Positions 23,926-34,164 of a stretch of 34,778 nt of DNA are shown in pieces. Under the pieces are notes generated by a model, which saw only the letters and a list, made by a program, of their open reading frames with translations, was not told where the DNA came from and searched no databases. This DNA comes from Gammaproteobacteria bacterium (GTDB taxonomy: Bacteria > Pseudomonadota > Gammaproteobacteria > SZUA-140): positions 1 to 34,778 of the forward strand of contig WGFB01000022.1 of NCBI GenBank assembly GCA_015492435.1, written 5' to 3'. The translations under genes were made by a program, and so were the position numbers. Position 1 is the stretch's first letter; every line of letters starts with the position of its first letter.

Positions 23926-24561
23926 TTACTCTTTTACCTTTGCCCTGTATTCACACAGGTCTTCAATAATACAGTCCCCGCAACGCGGCTTACGCGCAAT
24001 ACACGTGTAGCGCCCATGGAGGATCAGCCAGTGGTGGGCGTCGTGCTTGAATTCGTCGGGCACGAACTTCATCAGCTTGTCCTCTACCTCGCGCACGGTC
24101 TTGCCGGGGGCGAGGCCGGTGCGGTTGCAGACGCGGAAGATATGGGTGTCGACCGCGATGGTGGGGTGGCCGAAGGCCGTGTTGAGTATCACATTGGCGG
24201 TCTTGCGCCCCACGCCGGGCAGCGCCTCCAGGGAGCGGCGGTCTTCCGGCACCTTGCCATCGTGTTGCTCCACGAGAATTTTGCAGGTCTTCATGATGTT
24301 CTCGGCCTTGGTGTTGTACAGGCCGATGGTGCGGATGTATTGCTTCAGGCCCTTCAGCCCCAGCCTGAGCATGGCCTGGGGCGTGTTGGCCACCTTGAAC
24401 AGTTCTCGGGTCGCCTTGTTGACGCCCTTGTCGGTGGCCTGAGCGGAGAGAATGACGGCGATCAGCAGTTCGAAGGGGGTTTTGTAATGCAGCTCCGTGG
24501 TCGGCGCGGGATTGGCTTCTTTGAGGCGCGCGAAGATCTCCCTGCGCTTCTTCTGATTCAT
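23926..24561 (-). CDS. nth: Endonuclease III (DNA glycosylase/AP lyase)
   Basis: A 211-residue base-excision repair enzyme that removes oxidised pyrimidines and nicks abasic sites. The helix-hairpin-helix LEALPGVGRKTANVILNTAF carries the catalytic lysine K120, and D138 lies in TIAVDTHIFRV. The C-terminal [4Fe-4S] cluster cysteines are C187, C194, C197 and C203 (C-x6-C-x2-C-x5-C). The length is the same as E. coli Nth. Its position directly after rsxE, 14 bases downstream, is the conserved gammaproteobacterial order. Confidence 0.97.
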   Translation of the reverse strand: MNQKKRREIFARLKEANPAPTTELHYKTPFELLIAVILSAQATDKGVNKATRELFKVANTPQAMLRLGLKGLKQYIRTIGLYNTKAENIMKTCKILVEQHDGKVPEDRRSLEALPGVGRKTANVILNTAFGHPTIAVDTHIFRVCNRTGLAPGKTVREVEDKLMKFVPDEFKHDAHHWLILHGRYTCIARKPRCGDCIIEDLCEYRAKVKE

Positions 24562-24575
24562 GGCAAGGGTCTGGT

Positions 24576-25274
24576 TCAGCCGGCGGTGCCCGCCCTGGCC
24601 TGGCTCATGACAACAGGCTGGGCCTGGCGGCGTTTCTCGGCGCGGCTGTCGATGACGTTCTTGAGGGCGATCAGCAGGCCGAGGCCGATGAAGGCTCCCG
24701 GTGGCAGAATGGCCAGGAGAAAGCCCCGGTAGTCCTCGATGACGATGACCTCGAAGCCGCGCGCCATGTCGCCCAGCAGCAGGTGGGCGTTGGCGAACAG
24801 GGTGCCCTGCCCGAGCACCTCGCGCAAGGCGCCCAGCACGACCAGGACGGCGGCAAAGCCCACGCCCATCATCAGGCCGTCGACAAAGGCCGGGCCCACG
24901 GGATTCTTGGAGGCGAAGGCCTCGGCGCGGGCGATGATGCTGCAGTTGGTGACAATGAGGGGGATAAAAATGCCGAGTATCAGATAGAGTTCATGAAAGA
25001 AGGCATGCATGGACAGCTCGATGACGGTGACGATGGAGGCGATGACCAGCACGAACACGGGGATGCGTATCTCCGGGGAGACGTAGTGGCGGATCAGGGA
25101 CACGGTGACATTGGAGAGGATCAGAGTCAGCAGGGTGGCGAGTCCCAGGGCCAGACCGTTGACGACGGTGCTGGTGACGGCCAGCAGGGGGCACAGGCCC
25201 AGTATCTGCACCAAGGCCGGGTTGTTATTCCACAAGCCCTGGCGGGCAATGTCTGAATAGTCATGCTGGGCCAT
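24576..25274 (-). CDS. rsxE: Electron transport complex subunit RsxE/RnfE
   Basis: A 232-residue inner-membrane subunit with about six helices. It is paired with RsxA and, in the known complex, shares an intramembrane iron-sulfur centre with it. Landmarks are [20 protein letters not shown] with its cysteine, [20 protein letters not shown] with the second conserved cysteine, and [20 protein letters not shown]. The C-terminal [20 protein letters not shown] is also typical. Its start overlaps the end of rsxG by 14 bases. Confidence 0.96.
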   Translation of the reverse strand: MAQHDYSDIARQGLWNNNPALVQILGLCPLLAVTSTVVNGLALGLATLLTLILSNVTVSLIRHYVSPEIRIPVFVLVIASIVTVIELSMHAFFHELYLILGIFIPLIVTNCSIIARAEAFASKNPVGPAFVDGLMMGVGFAAVLVVLGALREVLGQGTLFANAHLLLGDMARGFEVIVIEDYRGFLLAILPPGAFIGLGLLIALKNVIDSRAEKRRQAQPVVMSQARAGTAG

Positions 25275-25914
25275 GGCCGGCCTCCTCCTGCGTTTGTTCG
25301 GGCAGCCTGAAGATTTCGTCCTTGTGCTGTTCGTAGTATTTTAGACTGTTGTAGACGGCCTTGACCACCGCGCGGGGAGAAATGGTGGCGCCCGTGAACT
25401 GATCGAAAATTCCGCCATCCTTTTCCACGCGCCAGCCCAGTTCATCCGGGTCGTTCAGCGAATGGCCATCGAAGCTTTTGATCCAGTCCGATTTGGCGAT
25501 GTCGATGCCATCACCCAGACCCGGTGTCTCCAGATGGGAGACCACGCGCACGCCCATGATTTCCCCGCTGTAGCGCACGGCCACCAGCAGCTTGATATTG
25601 CCGCTGTAGCCATCGGGCGCGACAGGGGTCAGAATGGCCGCCACGGGCTTGCCCTCCTTGCGCGCGCGGTAGATGACGACTGGCTTCTTGGAGCCCAGCA
25701 GTTCCCGGGATTCCACGGTGATGGTGTCCTCATAGAGCGCATTGTCATATTCTGACGGAGGGACCAGGGCATTGAGGGTGCGCAGAAGGTATTCCCGCTC
25801 GTTCCGCTCGATGCGTGCTTGCGTATTGTGATGGGTCAGCGCCACCATGCCCGTGCCGAGCACGGCAAAGGCGCCCAGCAGCAGGGCCGTGACCGTCATG
25901 TGGCGAATCAGCAC
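25261..25914 (-). CDS. rsxG: Electron transport complex subunit RsxG/RnfG
   Basis: A 217-residue, membrane-anchored, periplasm-facing flavoprotein. One N-terminal helix ([20 protein letters not shown]) is followed by the FMN-binding domain. The covalent FMN site is the [11 protein letters not shown] motif with T177 as the acceptor. [17 protein letters not shown] is another family signature. It lies 6 bases after rsxD and overlaps rsxE. Flavin attachment needs ApbE, which is not in this window. Confidence 0.96.
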   Translation of the reverse strand: MLIRHMTVTALLLGAFAVLGTGMVALTHHNTQARIERNEREYLLRTLNALVPPSEYDNALYEDTITVESRELLGSKKPVVIYRARKEGKPVAAILTPVAPDGYSGNIKLLVAVRYSGEIMGVRVVSHLETPGLGDGIDIAKSDWIKSFDGHSLNDPDELGWRVEKDGGIFDQFTGATISPRAVVKAVYNSLKYYEQHKDEIFRLPEQTQEEAGHGPA

Positions 25915-25920
25915 GGCCTC

Positions 25921-26997
25921 TTAGTCTCCGTTGCGTCCGAAGACGCGGGGTTTGAAATAATGATCGATGATGGGCACCGCCATGTTCATCAGCAGGACGG
26001 CAAAAGCCACGCTGTCCGGGTATCCACCCCAGGCGCGAATGATATACATGAGCACGCCGATGCCGGCGCCATAGACAAGGCGGCCCGAGGGGCTGGTGGC
26101 CGCCGTGACCGGATCCGTGGCGATGAAGAAGGCGGCCAGCATGGTGGCGCCGCTGAAGAGATGGAAGACCGGCGAGGCATACTGGGCGGGATCAAAGAGA
26201 AAGAACAACAGAGACATGGTGCCCAGCGCGCCCAGCATGGCCACGGGGATTTGCCATCCGATGATCTTTTTGTATATCAGCCACAGGCCGCCGGCCAGGA
26301 AGCCGACATTGACCCATTCCCAGCCCTTGCCGCCAAAGACGCCGAAAATGGGGATTACGCTCAGCAGGCGGCTGGTGGCTTCGTCCAGGCCGAGCTGCGC
26401 CTTGATTTCGCTGACGGTATTGCCCAGGCCCAGGTTGGTTTTGAGCGTATCCAGGGGGGAGGCCTCGGTGAAGGCGTCGATGGCCAGGCCGGCGGGCAGT
26501 TGCCCGGTGAAAATGAAGATGGCGTGTTCCATGAAACCGAGTTCGTGAGGCAGGAAGTTGACAGTGGGCGTCCAACTCGTCATTTCGCGGGGAAAGGAGA
26601 TGAGCAGCATGACATAGCCCACCATGGCGGGATTGAAGGGGTTGTACCCCAGCCCGCCGTATAGGTGCTTGGCGACGACGATGGCGAACAGGACGCCGGT
26701 GAACGTGATCCACCATGGCGCCAGGGGCGGAATGGCGAAGGCCAGCAGAATGGCCGTGACGATGGCGCTGCAGTCGCTGATATACGGCAGCACGGGCCGC
26801 TTGCGCAGGGAGAGCATGACGGCCTCGGCGGCCACGGCCACGGTGACGGCGAAGGCGATGTTGATGGAGATGCCCCATCCGAAGAACCAGATATAGACCG
26901 CCAGTCCGGGGATCAGCGCCAGGATCACTTGCAGCATGGTGCGCGTGACGGATGCCGCGGCCAGGGTATGAGGCGACGAAGGTGGAAGCGTATTCAT
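25921..26997 (-). CDS. rsxD: Electron transport complex subunit RsxD/RnfD
   Basis: A 358-residue integral membrane flavoprotein with about ten helices. Landmarks are DCSAIVTAILLAFAIPPLAP, AKHLYGGLGYNPFNPAMVGY, SFPREMTSWTP and the C-terminal FATDPVTAATSPSGRLVYGA-like segment (here FIATDPVTAATSPSGRLVYG). The covalent FMN site in characterised RnfD is a threonine in a GAT-P-L context. The aligned segment here reads DAFTEASPLDT, so the acceptor would be S180 and the preceding glycine is glutamate. Serine can be a flavin acceptor in related proteins, so function may be retained, but the change deserves note. rsxC ends 62 bases upstream. Confidence 0.95.
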   Translation of the reverse strand: MNTLPPSSPHTLAAASVTRTMLQVILALIPGLAVYIWFFGWGISINIAFAVTVAVAAEAVMLSLRKRPVLPYISDCSAIVTAILLAFAIPPLAPWWITFTGVLFAIVVAKHLYGGLGYNPFNPAMVGYVMLLISFPREMTSWTPTVNFLPHELGFMEHAIFIFTGQLPAGLAIDAFTEASPLDTLKTNLGLGNTVSEIKAQLGLDEATSRLLSVIPIFGVFGGKGWEWVNVGFLAGGLWLIYKKIIGWQIPVAMLGALGTMSLLFFLFDPAQYASPVFHLFSGATMLAAFFIATDPVTAATSPSGRLVYGAGIGVLMYIIRAWGGYPDSVAFAVLLMNMAVPIIDHYFKPRVFGRNGD

Positions 26998-27059
26998 GGC
27001 TGCGCCGACGGTCCGGTGGCTGTTGTAGGGTGGTGGGGCATGTGTCCGGGCAAGGTTGT

Positions 27060-28703
27060 CTATTTCCTGGGTTCTTTTTCGGGTGCATTATCCGGGGCGC
27101 GGGGGGATTCGTCCATGGCTTTTTGCCTGCCCCTGCCATGGGCCTTGCGGCGTTTTTCCGCTTCCTTCATGGCTGCCTGGCGGCGCGCCTGGGTGCGGGC
27201 GATGGCGGCCTGGATTTCCGCCTTCTTGCGTTCGCGTTCCGACTGGGCGCCGTCGGCCTTTTTTCTGGCGCGCCGCGCCTTGCGCTCCGCCTTTTCCCGT
27301 TCGATCCTGAACTGGCGGAACTCGTGGCGGCGGCGCGCGATATCGGATTTCTCCTTTTCCCTTTCCTGTGTCCAGATATCACCCTTGGCGTAGCGGAAAT
27401 ACTGCACCAGGGGGATGTGGCTGGGGCAGACATAGGAGCAGCAGCCGCATTCGATGCAATCGAAGAGGTCGTATTCCTGTGCCCGGTCGAGATTGCGGTG
27501 CTTGCTGTACCAGTAGAGTTGCTGCGGAAGCAGATTGACCGGGCATGCGTCGGCGCACGCGCCACAGCGGATACAGGGCAGTTCGGGGCGCGGCGGAGGC
27601 AGGTCGCTGGCCGTCGCGGCCAGAATGCAGTTGGTGGTTTTGATGACCGGCAGGTCATGGCGGTGCAGAGCGAAACCCATCATGGGGCCGCCCATGATGA
27701 GGCGCGCGATGCGCGCGGGATCGCCATCGCATTCTCCGATGAGGGCGTTCATGGGCGTGCCCAGCAGGACGTCCAGGTTGCGCGGCGCGGCGACCGCGCC
27801 GCCGGTGATGGTGACGTAGCGGGAAATGAGCGGTTCCCCCCGGTTGATGGCGCGGTGGACGGCGGCGGCCGTCCCCACGTTGGCGCATACCACGCCGATG
27901 TTCAGCGCCAGGCCGTCGGCGGGTACTTCCTTGCCCGTCAGCACTTTGATGAGCTGTTTCTCGCTGCCCTGGGGGTATACGGTGGGCACTGGCACCACTT
28001 CGATGTCGTCGCATCCGGCCGTGGCCTGTTGCAGGGAGGCGATGGCCTGCGGCTTGTTGTCCTCGATGGCGATGAGGCACTCGCGGGCCTGCAAGGCATG
28101 CTGAATGACGCGCAGGCCACCAAGGATGTCCTGGGGCGCCTCGCGCATCAGCATGTCATCGCAGGTGATATAGGGCTCGCACTCCACGCCATTGAGAATC
28201 AGGGTCTGGATGACTTTCTGGTGCCCAGGGTTGTATTTGATGTAGGCCGGGAATCCGGCGCCTCCCAGGCCGACGATCCCGGCTTCGCGTATCAGGTTGC
28301 GCAGTTCGCTGGGAGGCAGGGCAGTGTAGTCCTCCACGGCCTGGTGATCGATCCAGCGTTCCTCGCCGTCGGGCTCGATGACTAGGCAGGGGGCGCTCAG
28401 CCCCGAAGGATGGGGGACGGGATGGTTGCCGATGTCGGTGACGGTTCCCGAGGTCGGGGCATGAACGGGCGCGCTGACATAGCCCTGGGGACGGGCAAGC
28501 ATCTGCCCCTTCAGAATCTTTTCGCCCTTGCCCACGATGGGTTCCGCCGGCTCGCCGATATGCTGATGCAGAGGGAGCACGAGGCGGTCGGGAAGGCGCG
28601 CCGCCCTGACCGGCAAGGTGGTGGAGATGTCCTTGTGCAGCGGGGGATGGACGCCGCCATGGAATTTCCACAGGCGGCGGGTGGTGCCGGCGCCCTGACT
28701 CAC
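27060..28703 (-). CDS. rsxC: Electron transport complex subunit RsxC/RnfC
   Basis: A 547-residue peripheral subunit that binds NADH, FMN and two [4Fe-4S] clusters. The N-terminal part contains [13 protein letters not shown] and the nucleotide-binding [12 protein letters not shown] (about 146-157) with [13 protein letters not shown]. The clusters are ligated by C377, C380, C383, C387 and by C416, C419, C422, C426. After residue 445 comes a 100-residue tail rich in Lys, Arg, Glu and Ala, predicted helical or coiled-coil, as in gammaproteobacterial RsxC. Its start overlaps the end of rsxB by 4 bases. Confidence 0.97.
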   Translation of the reverse strand: MSQGAGTTRRLWKFHGGVHPPLHKDISTTLPVRAARLPDRLVLPLHQHIGEPAEPIVGKGEKILKGQMLARPQGYVSAPVHAPTSGTVTDIGNHPVPHPSGLSAPCLVIEPDGEERWIDHQAVEDYTALPPSELRNLIREAGIVGLGGAGFPAYIKYNPGHQKVIQTLILNGVECEPYITCDDMLMREAPQDILGGLRVIQHALQARECLIAIEDNKPQAIASLQQATAGCDDIEVVPVPTVYPQGSEKQLIKVLTGKEVPADGLALNIGVVCANVGTAAAVHRAINRGEPLISRYVTITGGAVAAPRNLDVLLGTPMNALIGECDGDPARIARLIMGGPMMGFALHRHDLPVIKTTNCILAATASDLPPPRPELPCIRCGACADACPVNLLPQQLYWYSKHRNLDRAQEYDLFDCIECGCCSYVCPSHIPLVQYFRYAKGDIWTQEREKEKSDIARRRHEFRQFRIEREKAERKARRARKKADGAQSERERKKAEIQAAIARTQARRQAAMKEAEKRRKAHGRGRQKAMDESPRAPDNAPEKEPRK

Positions 28704-29251
28704 GAGGCCTTCTCCAGGGGATTGTCAGGATAGGGCCATTTCCAGGTCAGGATATCCTGCCCGACAGGCACCATGTCGATGCAGTCCACGGGGCAGGGCT
28801 CCACGCACAGGTCGCAGCCGGTGCACTCGCTGGCGATGACCGTGTGCATGTGCTTGGCCGCGCCCAGGATGGCGTCCACGGGGCAGGCCTGGATGCACAG
28901 GGTGCAGCCAATGCAGCGGGTCTCGTCGATGACGGCCACCGTCTTTTCCTTGATCACCCCGTTCTCGGGATTGAGGGGCTTGGGATCCCGGTCCAGCAGG
29001 TCGGCCAGGGCCATGATGGTGGTTTCGCCCCCGGGCGGGCACTGGTTGATATCCGCCTCGCCCTTGGCGATGGCCTCGGCATAGGGACGGCAGCCGGGAT
29101 AGCTGCACTGGCCGCACTGGGTCTGGGGCAGTTGGGCGTCGATCTTGTCCACCAGGGGATCTCCCTCCACCTTGAAGCGGATGGCCGCGAATCCCAGCAG
29201 GAGGCCGAAAATGATGGCGAGGACGCTCAATACGATGATGGCCGGCAACAT
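28700..29251 (-). CDS. rsxB: Electron transport complex subunit RsxB/RnfB
   Basis: A 183-residue ferredoxin-like subunit anchored by one N-terminal helix ([20 protein letters not shown]). The Fe-S (4Fe-4S) domain uses C46, C49, C54 and C71 (CGQCSYPGC ... QCPPGG). Two ferredoxin clusters follow: C113-x2-C116-x2-C119-x3-C123 and C143-x2-C146-x2-C149-x3-C153, each with cross-ligation through the final CPVD motifs. It receives electrons from or donates them to soluble ferredoxin. It lies 4 bases after rsxA. Confidence 0.97.
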   Translation of the reverse strand: MLPAIIVLSVLAIIFGLLLGFAAIRFKVEGDPLVDKIDAQLPQTQCGQCSYPGCRPYAEAIAKGEADINQCPPGGETTIMALADLLDRDPKPLNPENGVIKEKTVAVIDETRCIGCTLCIQACPVDAILGAAKHMHTVIASECTGCDLCVEPCPVDCIDMVPVGQDILTWKWPYPDNPLEKAS

Positions 29252-29255
29252 GGCG

Positions 29256-29837
29256 CTACCCCTTGACCAGACCGGAGAAACCCATGAACGCCAGGGACAT
29301 CAGGCCCGCGGTGACCAGGGCGATGGCGGGACCGCGAAAGGGCATGGGGACATCGGCCACGGCGATGCGCTCACGCATGGCGGCAAAAAGGATCAGCACC
29401 ATGGAAAAGCCGACGGCGGCCCCAAAACCATACAGGGCGGCGTAGAGGAAGGTGGTTTCCTGCTGCACGATCAACAGGGCCACGCCCAGCACCGCGCAGT
29501 TGGTGGTGATGAGGGGCAGGAAGATGCCCAGCACCTGATAGAGCAGGGGGCTGGTCTTGTGGATGACCATTTCCGTGAACTGCACCACCGCGGCGATGAC
29601 CAGGATGAAGGTGATGGTGCGCAGATATTCCAGGCCCAGGGGCGCGAGCAGATAGGTGTTGGCCAGGTAACTGGCCACGGAGGACAGCGTCAGTACGAAG
29701 GTGGTGGCCAGGGCCATGCCCGTCGCCGTCTCCAGCTTGCGCGACACGCCCATGAAGGGACACAGGCCAAGAAACTTGGTCAGGACGAAGTTGTTGACCA
29801 GGACGGTGCTTACCAGGACCAGCAGGTATTCTGTCAT
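29256..29837 (-). CDS. rsxA: Electron transport complex subunit RsxA/RnfA
   Basis: A 193-residue inner-membrane protein with six helices and the conserved cysteine-containing segments [20 protein letters not shown] and [20 protein letters not shown]. It is homologous to RsxE and forms a pseudo-symmetric pair with it. It is the first gene of rsxABCDGE-nth. The 107-base gap upstream separates it from metG, which is on the same strand; a GGGCGCC/GGGCCC-like small hairpin is visible there but I see no clear promoter. Confidence 0.97.
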   Translation of the reverse strand: MTEYLLVLVSTVLVNNFVLTKFLGLCPFMGVSRKLETATGMALATTFVLTLSSVASYLANTYLLAPLGLEYLRTITFILVIAAVVQFTEMVIHKTSPLLYQVLGIFLPLITTNCAVLGVALLIVQQETTFLYAALYGFGAAVGFSMVLILFAAMRERIAVADVPMPFRGPAIALVTAGLMSLAFMGFSGLVKG

Positions 29838-29944
29838 GGGGTCTGTTCGGCGGGCACGGCGCCCGGGATGAATTTACATTTGGACAAGGTGGCGGTCTCT
29901 CACTGAATTTTCGTCAAGTACGCGGTCATTACTCAGGCCGCCGG

Positions 29945-32023
29945 TTACTTGATGCGCATGCCGGCCTGGGCGCCTTCATCGGGTTGCAGCAGCCACAGGT
30001 CCTTGCCGCCGGGGCCCGCAGCCAGCACCATGCCTTCTGAAATCCCGAAGCGCATTTTGCGCGGCGCCAGATTGGCCACCATGACGGTATGTCGGCCGAC
30101 CAGTTCATCCGGTTTATATTTGGACTTGATTCCGGCGAAAACATTCCTTTTTTCTCCCCCCAGATCCAGGGTCAGGCGCAGCAGCTTGTCGGCCCCTTCC
30201 ACGTGTTCCGCCGCCACGATGCGGGCGACGCGCAAGTCGATCCTGGCGAAGTCGTCGATAGTGATGGTCTCCGCTATGGGGGGTGGTGTGTGTTGCTGGG
30301 TCTCGCCGTGGCGGCTCGGGGAATGGGTGTCGGGGGACGGGGTGCCCATGGACTCCCGGCTGTCCTCCAGCAGCGCCTCCGTCTGCCTGGCCTCGATCCT
30401 CTTGGCGAGATGGCGGTAGGGCTTGATCTCATGACCGGTCAGCAGGGTTTGCGCGTCTTCCCAGCACAGGGGCGGTATGTTCAGAAAATCCTCCACCTGC
30501 CCGGCGAGGCGCGGCAGAATGGGCTTCAGGTACAGGGTCAGGAGGCGGAACAGGTTGATGCCCGTGGAGCACACCTGGTGGGTGCGCGCCCGCAGGGCGG
30601 GGTCCTTGATGGTCTTCCAGGGTTCGCGCTCGTTGATGTAGGCGTTGGCCTGGTCGGCCAGGTCCATGATGTGGCGCACGGCCTCGCTGTAGCGGCGCTC
30701 CTCGTAATATTGCCGGAGGGTGGCTGCCGCCTCCTGCAATGCGCCCAGGAGGGCCGTATCCCGCGGGTCCAGGGTCGCCGCCAGGCGGCCGCCGAAGGAC
30801 TTCCTGATGAAACCGGCGGTGCGGCTGGCGATGTTGATGTACTTGCCGATCAGGTCGCTGTTGACGCGCGCGGTGAAATCGTCCAGGTTGAGGTCCAGGT
30901 CCTCGATGCGCTCGTTGAGCTTGGCGGCGAAGTAGTAACGCAGGTATTCCGGATCGAGATGTTTCAGCCAGGTGCGCGCGTTGATGAACGTGCCCCGCGA
31001 CTTGGACATCTTCTGGCCGTTGACGGTGAGAAAGCCGTGCACGAAGATCTTGCTCGGTGTGCGGTAACCCGAGAAATGCAAGGTGGCGGGCCAGAACAGG
31101 GCGTGGAAATAGAGAATGTCCTTGCCGATGAAGTGGTACAGCTCGGTGTCGCCGCCCGGGCGCCACCAGGCGTCGAAATCGATGCGCTCTCGATCGCACA
31201 GGTTCTTGAAGCTGGCCATGTAGCCGATGGGGGCGTCCAGCCAGACATAGAGGTATTTGCCGGGGGCGCCGGGTATCTCGAAACCGAAATAGGGGGCGTC
31301 GCGGGAGATGTCCCAGTCGCGCAGGCCCGCCTCGAACCATTCTTCCAGCTTGTTGGCGGCCTCTTTTTGCAGCGGGCTCTCGCCGTTCTCTCCATGCCGC
31401 GTCCATTGCTCCAGGAAGGGACGGCACTGGCCGAGCCTGAAGAAGTGGTGGTCCGAATGTTTCTTGACGGGCGTGGCGCCGGAGATCACTGAGACGGGGT
31501 CGATCAGTTCCGTGGGGCTGTAGGTGGCGCCACAGCCCTCGCAGGCATCGCCATACTGGTCCGTGGCATGGCAGCGCGGGCACTCGCCCTTGATGTAGCG
31601 GTCGGGGAGGAACATCTCCTTGACCGGATCGTAGAATTGCTCGATGGAACGGATGTCGATGAAGCCGTCTTCCTTGAGACGCGTATAGATACCCTGGGCC
31701 AGCTCGCGGTTCTCCGGCGAATTGGTGGAGTAGTAGTTGTCGAAGGCGATATGAAAGTCCGTGAAGTCGCGCAGGTGCTCTGCGTGCATGCGCTCGATGA
31801 GGGCCTCGGGCGTGATGCCTTCCTGCTCGGCGCGCAGCATGACAGGGGTGCCGTGGGTGTCGTCGGCGCAGATGTAGTAACATTCGTGGCCGCCCATTTT
31901 CTGGTGTCTCACCCAGATGTCCGTCTGGATATACTCCACCAAGTGCCCGATATGGATGGCCCCGTTGGCATAGGGCAGGGCGCTGGTGACCAGGATTTTT
32001 CTCTTGCCTTGTCGCGTAGTCAT
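29945..32023 (-). CDS. metG: Methionyl-tRNA synthetase
   Basis: A 692-residue class I synthetase. The ATG at 32023 gives [20 protein letters not shown], the expected N-terminus; the frame extends upstream to 32086, but that would overlap the -10 element. The HIGH motif is at residues 24-27. Zinc-knuckle cysteines are C148, C151, C161 and C164, and KMSKSRG lies at about residue 340. The anticodon-binding helical domain follows. The last 110 or so residues (from [20 protein letters not shown]) are the EMAP/Trbp111-type tRNA-binding and dimerisation domain found in long MetG forms. It is divergent from apbC, as in E. coli. Confidence 0.97.
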   Translation of the reverse strand: MTTRQGKRKILVTSALPYANGAIHIGHLVEYIQTDIWVRHQKMGGHECYYICADDTHGTPVMLRAEQEGITPEALIERMHAEHLRDFTDFHIAFDNYYSTNSPENRELAQGIYTRLKEDGFIDIRSIEQFYDPVKEMFLPDRYIKGECPRCHATDQYGDACEGCGATYSPTELIDPVSVISGATPVKKHSDHHFFRLGQCRPFLEQWTRHGENGESPLQKEAANKLEEWFEAGLRDWDISRDAPYFGFEIPGAPGKYLYVWLDAPIGYMASFKNLCDRERIDFDAWWRPGGDTELYHFIGKDILYFHALFWPATLHFSGYRTPSKIFVHGFLTVNGQKMSKSRGTFINARTWLKHLDPEYLRYYFAAKLNERIEDLDLNLDDFTARVNSDLIGKYINIASRTAGFIRKSFGGRLAATLDPRDTALLGALQEAAATLRQYYEERRYSEAVRHIMDLADQANAYINEREPWKTIKDPALRARTHQVCSTGINLFRLLTLYLKPILPRLAGQVEDFLNIPPLCWEDAQTLLTGHEIKPYRHLAKRIEARQTEALLEDSRESMGTPSPDTHSPSRHGETQQHTPPPIAETITIDDFARIDLRVARIVAAEHVEGADKLLRLTLDLGGEKRNVFAGIKSKYKPDELVGRHTVMVANLAPRKMRFGISEGMVLAAGPGGKDLWLLQPDEGAQAGMRIK

Positions 32024-32084
32024 GAGGGTTGTTTCGACGGGCCCTGCTATTAACCCGTGGTTTTGGCTATAAATAAAACAAATC

Positions 32085-32112
32085 ATTATAGCGCATTCGG
32101 TGAATCCGTGAA
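32085..32112 (-). promoter_or_regulatory. Sigma-70 promoter of metG
   Basis: On the minus strand TTCACG (32112-32107) and TATAAT (32090-32085) are separated by 16 bases. The expected start near 32078 leaves a leader of about 55 bases before the ATG at 32023. Confidence 0.6.
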
Positions 32113-32284
32113 TGACCGTTTATATCCTCAATGTTAGACAGTTATACGTCCGGGTGTAACTCGCGCCCGTTACAGGTTACACTTGCCGCCCGCGGGGTCT
32201 GGTAAACCGGCTTGCCGCGCCAGCCCGGGCTTTGCAATGACGGGGTGAACTCGTTGTGGCACAAATTGATTGAAGGAACCACAC

Positions 32285-33379
32285 ATGGGTAACAGTCTTA
32301 CACGGGAACAGGTCGAGGCCGCCTTGAAGGCCTATCAGGATCCCTATCTTAAACAGGACTTGGTTACGGCAGGCGCCATCAAGGAGCTGACTGCCGGGGA
32401 CGGGCGAATCAGCCTGGTCATCCGGCTGGGTTATCCCTCTGCGGGCGTTGCGGCGGAGATCGAGGCGGGCGTGAGGGCCGCGTTGTCGGGGTTGGCGGGC
32501 GTGGAAAGCCTGACTGTCTCCATCGGCCATGAAGTGATCTCCCATGCCGTGCAGAAAGGCGTCAAGCCGCTGCCCAGGATCAAGAACATCGTCGCCGTGG
32601 CCTCGGGCAAGGGCGGCGTGGGTAAATCCACCACGGCCGTCAACCTGGCCCTGGCCCTGTCAGCCGAGGGCGCGGAGGTGGGGCTGCTCGACGCGGACAT
32701 CTACGGACCCAGCCAGCCGCGCATGCTGGGATGCAACGACAAGCCCCAGTCGCGCGACGGCAAGTCCATGGAGCCCATCGTGTGCCATGGCCTGCAGACC
32801 ATGTCCATCGGTTACCTGATCGACGATGAGACGCCCATGATCTGGCGCGGCCCCATGGTGACGGCCGCCCTGCAGCAGCTCCTGGGCGACACCCGCTGGC
32901 TGGACATGGACTACCTGATCATCGACCTGCCGCCGGGCACCGGCGACACCCAGCTCACCCTGGCCCAGAAGATCCCCGTGAGCGGCGCCGTGATCGTCAC
33001 CACACCCCAGGACATCGCCCTGCTGGATGCGCGCAAGGCGGTGAAGATGTTCGAAAAGGTGGAGGTGCCGGTGCTGGGGGTGATCGAGAACATGAGCACG
33101 CACATCTGCAGCCAGTGCGGCCACGAAGAACACATCTTCGGCGCCGGGGGCGGCCAGCGCATGGCGCAGGACTATGGCATCGAGCTGCTGGGCAGCCTGC
33201 CCCTGGACCTGCGCATCCGGCAGGACGTGGACGAAGGCAGGCCCACGGTGATCGCCCAGCCGGACGGCCCCGTGGCGCAGGCCTACCGCGAGATCGCGCG
33301 CAAGCTGTCGGCGCGCCTGGCCCTGCAGGCCAAGGACTACAGCGCCCGCTTTCCGGAGATCGTGATCGAAAATACCTGA
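32285..33379 (+). CDS. apbC: Iron-sulfur cluster carrier protein ApbC/Mrp
   Basis: A 364-residue P-loop ATPase that binds and delivers [4Fe-4S] clusters. Residues 1-95 are a MIP18/DUF59-like domain (QVEAALKAYQDPYLKQDLV), then the deviant Walker A SGKGGVGKST at 107-116, DADIYGPSQPRMLG, IIDLPPGTGD, and the cluster-binding cysteines C276 and C279 in CSQCG. The ATG at 32285 has AAGGA 7 bases upstream; an in-frame TTG at 32270 overlaps that site and is not used. It is divergent from metG and followed by dcd on the same strand, 53 bases away. Confidence 0.96.
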   Translation: MGNSLTREQVEAALKAYQDPYLKQDLVTAGAIKELTAGDGRISLVIRLGYPSAGVAAEIEAGVRAALSGLAGVESLTVSIGHEVISHAVQKGVKPLPRIKNIVAVASGKGGVGKSTTAVNLALALSAEGAEVGLLDADIYGPSQPRMLGCNDKPQSRDGKSMEPIVCHGLQTMSIGYLIDDETPMIWRGPMVTAALQQLLGDTRWLDMDYLIIDLPPGTGDTQLTLAQKIPVSGAVIVTTPQDIALLDARKAVKMFEKVEVPVLGVIENMSTHICSQCGHEEHIFGAGGGQRMAQDYGIELLGSLPLDLRIRQDVDEGRPTVIAQPDGPVAQAYREIARKLSARLALQAKDYSARFPEIVIENT

Positions 33380-33432
33380 CGGTCCGCGCAGGCGGCCATC
33401 ATCCCATATCTGTAACCTGAGCGAAAAGGCAC

Positions 33433-33999
33433 ATGAGCATAAAATCAGACCGCTGGATACGCCGCATGGCGCAGGAACATGGCATGATCGAACCCTTCCA
33501 GGCCAGTCAGATCAGGAGTCACGAGGGAGGGCGGGTGATCTCCTACGGCACCTCCAGCTATGGTTACGACATCCGCTGCGCGGAGGACTTCAAGATCTTC
33601 ACCAACATCAATTCCGCCATCGTGGACCCCAAGAACTTCGACGCCAACAGCTTCGTGGACGTCAAATCCGATGTGTGCATCATCCCGCCCAATTCCTTTG
33701 CCCTGGCGCGCACGGTGGAATATTTCCGCATCCCGCGCAACATCCTCACCATCTGCCTGGGCAAGTCCACTTACGCCCGCTGCGGCATCATTGTCAATGT
33801 AACGCCCCTGGAGCCCGAATGGGAAGGCCATGTCACCCTGGAATTCTCCAATACCACCCCGCTGCCGGCGAAGATCTACGCCAATGAAGGCGTCGCCCAG
33901 GTGCTGTTCTTCGAGTCCGACGAGGTGTGCGAGACCTCCTACCGCGACCGCGGAGGCAAGTATCAGGGGCAGCAGGGCGTGACCCTGCCCAAGGCCTGA
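33433..33999 (+). CDS. dcd: dCTP deaminase
   Basis: A 188-residue enzyme that converts dCTP to dUTP for thymidylate synthesis. It begins [20 protein letters not shown] and has the trimer-fold signatures [58 protein letters not shown] and [20 protein letters not shown], in which the glutamate just upstream of FSNTTPL is catalytic. The C-terminal [13 protein letters not shown] matches the family. Length is normal. It probably shares a transcript with apbC. Confidence 0.97.
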   Translation: MSIKSDRWIRRMAQEHGMIEPFQASQIRSHEGGRVISYGTSSYGYDIRCAEDFKIFTNINSAIVDPKNFDANSFVDVKSDVCIIPPNSFALARTVEYFRIPRNILTICLGKSTYARCGIIVNVTPLEPEWEGHVTLEFSNTTPLPAKIYANEGVAQVLFFESDEVCETSYRDRGGKYQGQQGVTLPKA

Positions 34000-34051
34000 G
34001 CCGCGAGGCCCGCGTTGCTCACCTGGTGGCGGGATGATCGCGTAGAGAATT

Positions 34052-34126
34052 GGATTCACAAAGGATTTTACACAGGAGCGGAATACCCATGTGTATTTCC
34101 AACTGAGAAAAATTCTTTGTGGATTC
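34052..34126. terminator. Imperfect long hairpin between convergent dcd and purN
   Basis: GGATTCACAAAGGATTTT (from about 34052) is imperfectly complementary to AAAATTCTTTGTGGATTC (ending 34126), and inside it TACACA (34070-34075) pairs with TGTGTA (34090-34095). The gap of 165 bases between convergent genes holds no gene. The structure probably ends transcription from both sides. Confidence 0.45.
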
Positions 34127-34164
34127 AAGGATCGAGCGGGGGCCCGTCATCCTGGTGAGAGATG

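Noticed and set aside
27060..27400. Lys/Arg/Glu-rich tail of RsxC as a separate or fused gene
   Set aside because: Such charged C-terminal tails are normal in gammaproteobacterial RsxC, and the frame is continuous.
34052..34126. Possible insertion-sequence end between dcd and purN
   Set aside because: The inverted repeat is short, imperfect and AT-rich with no coding content; a terminator is the simpler reading.
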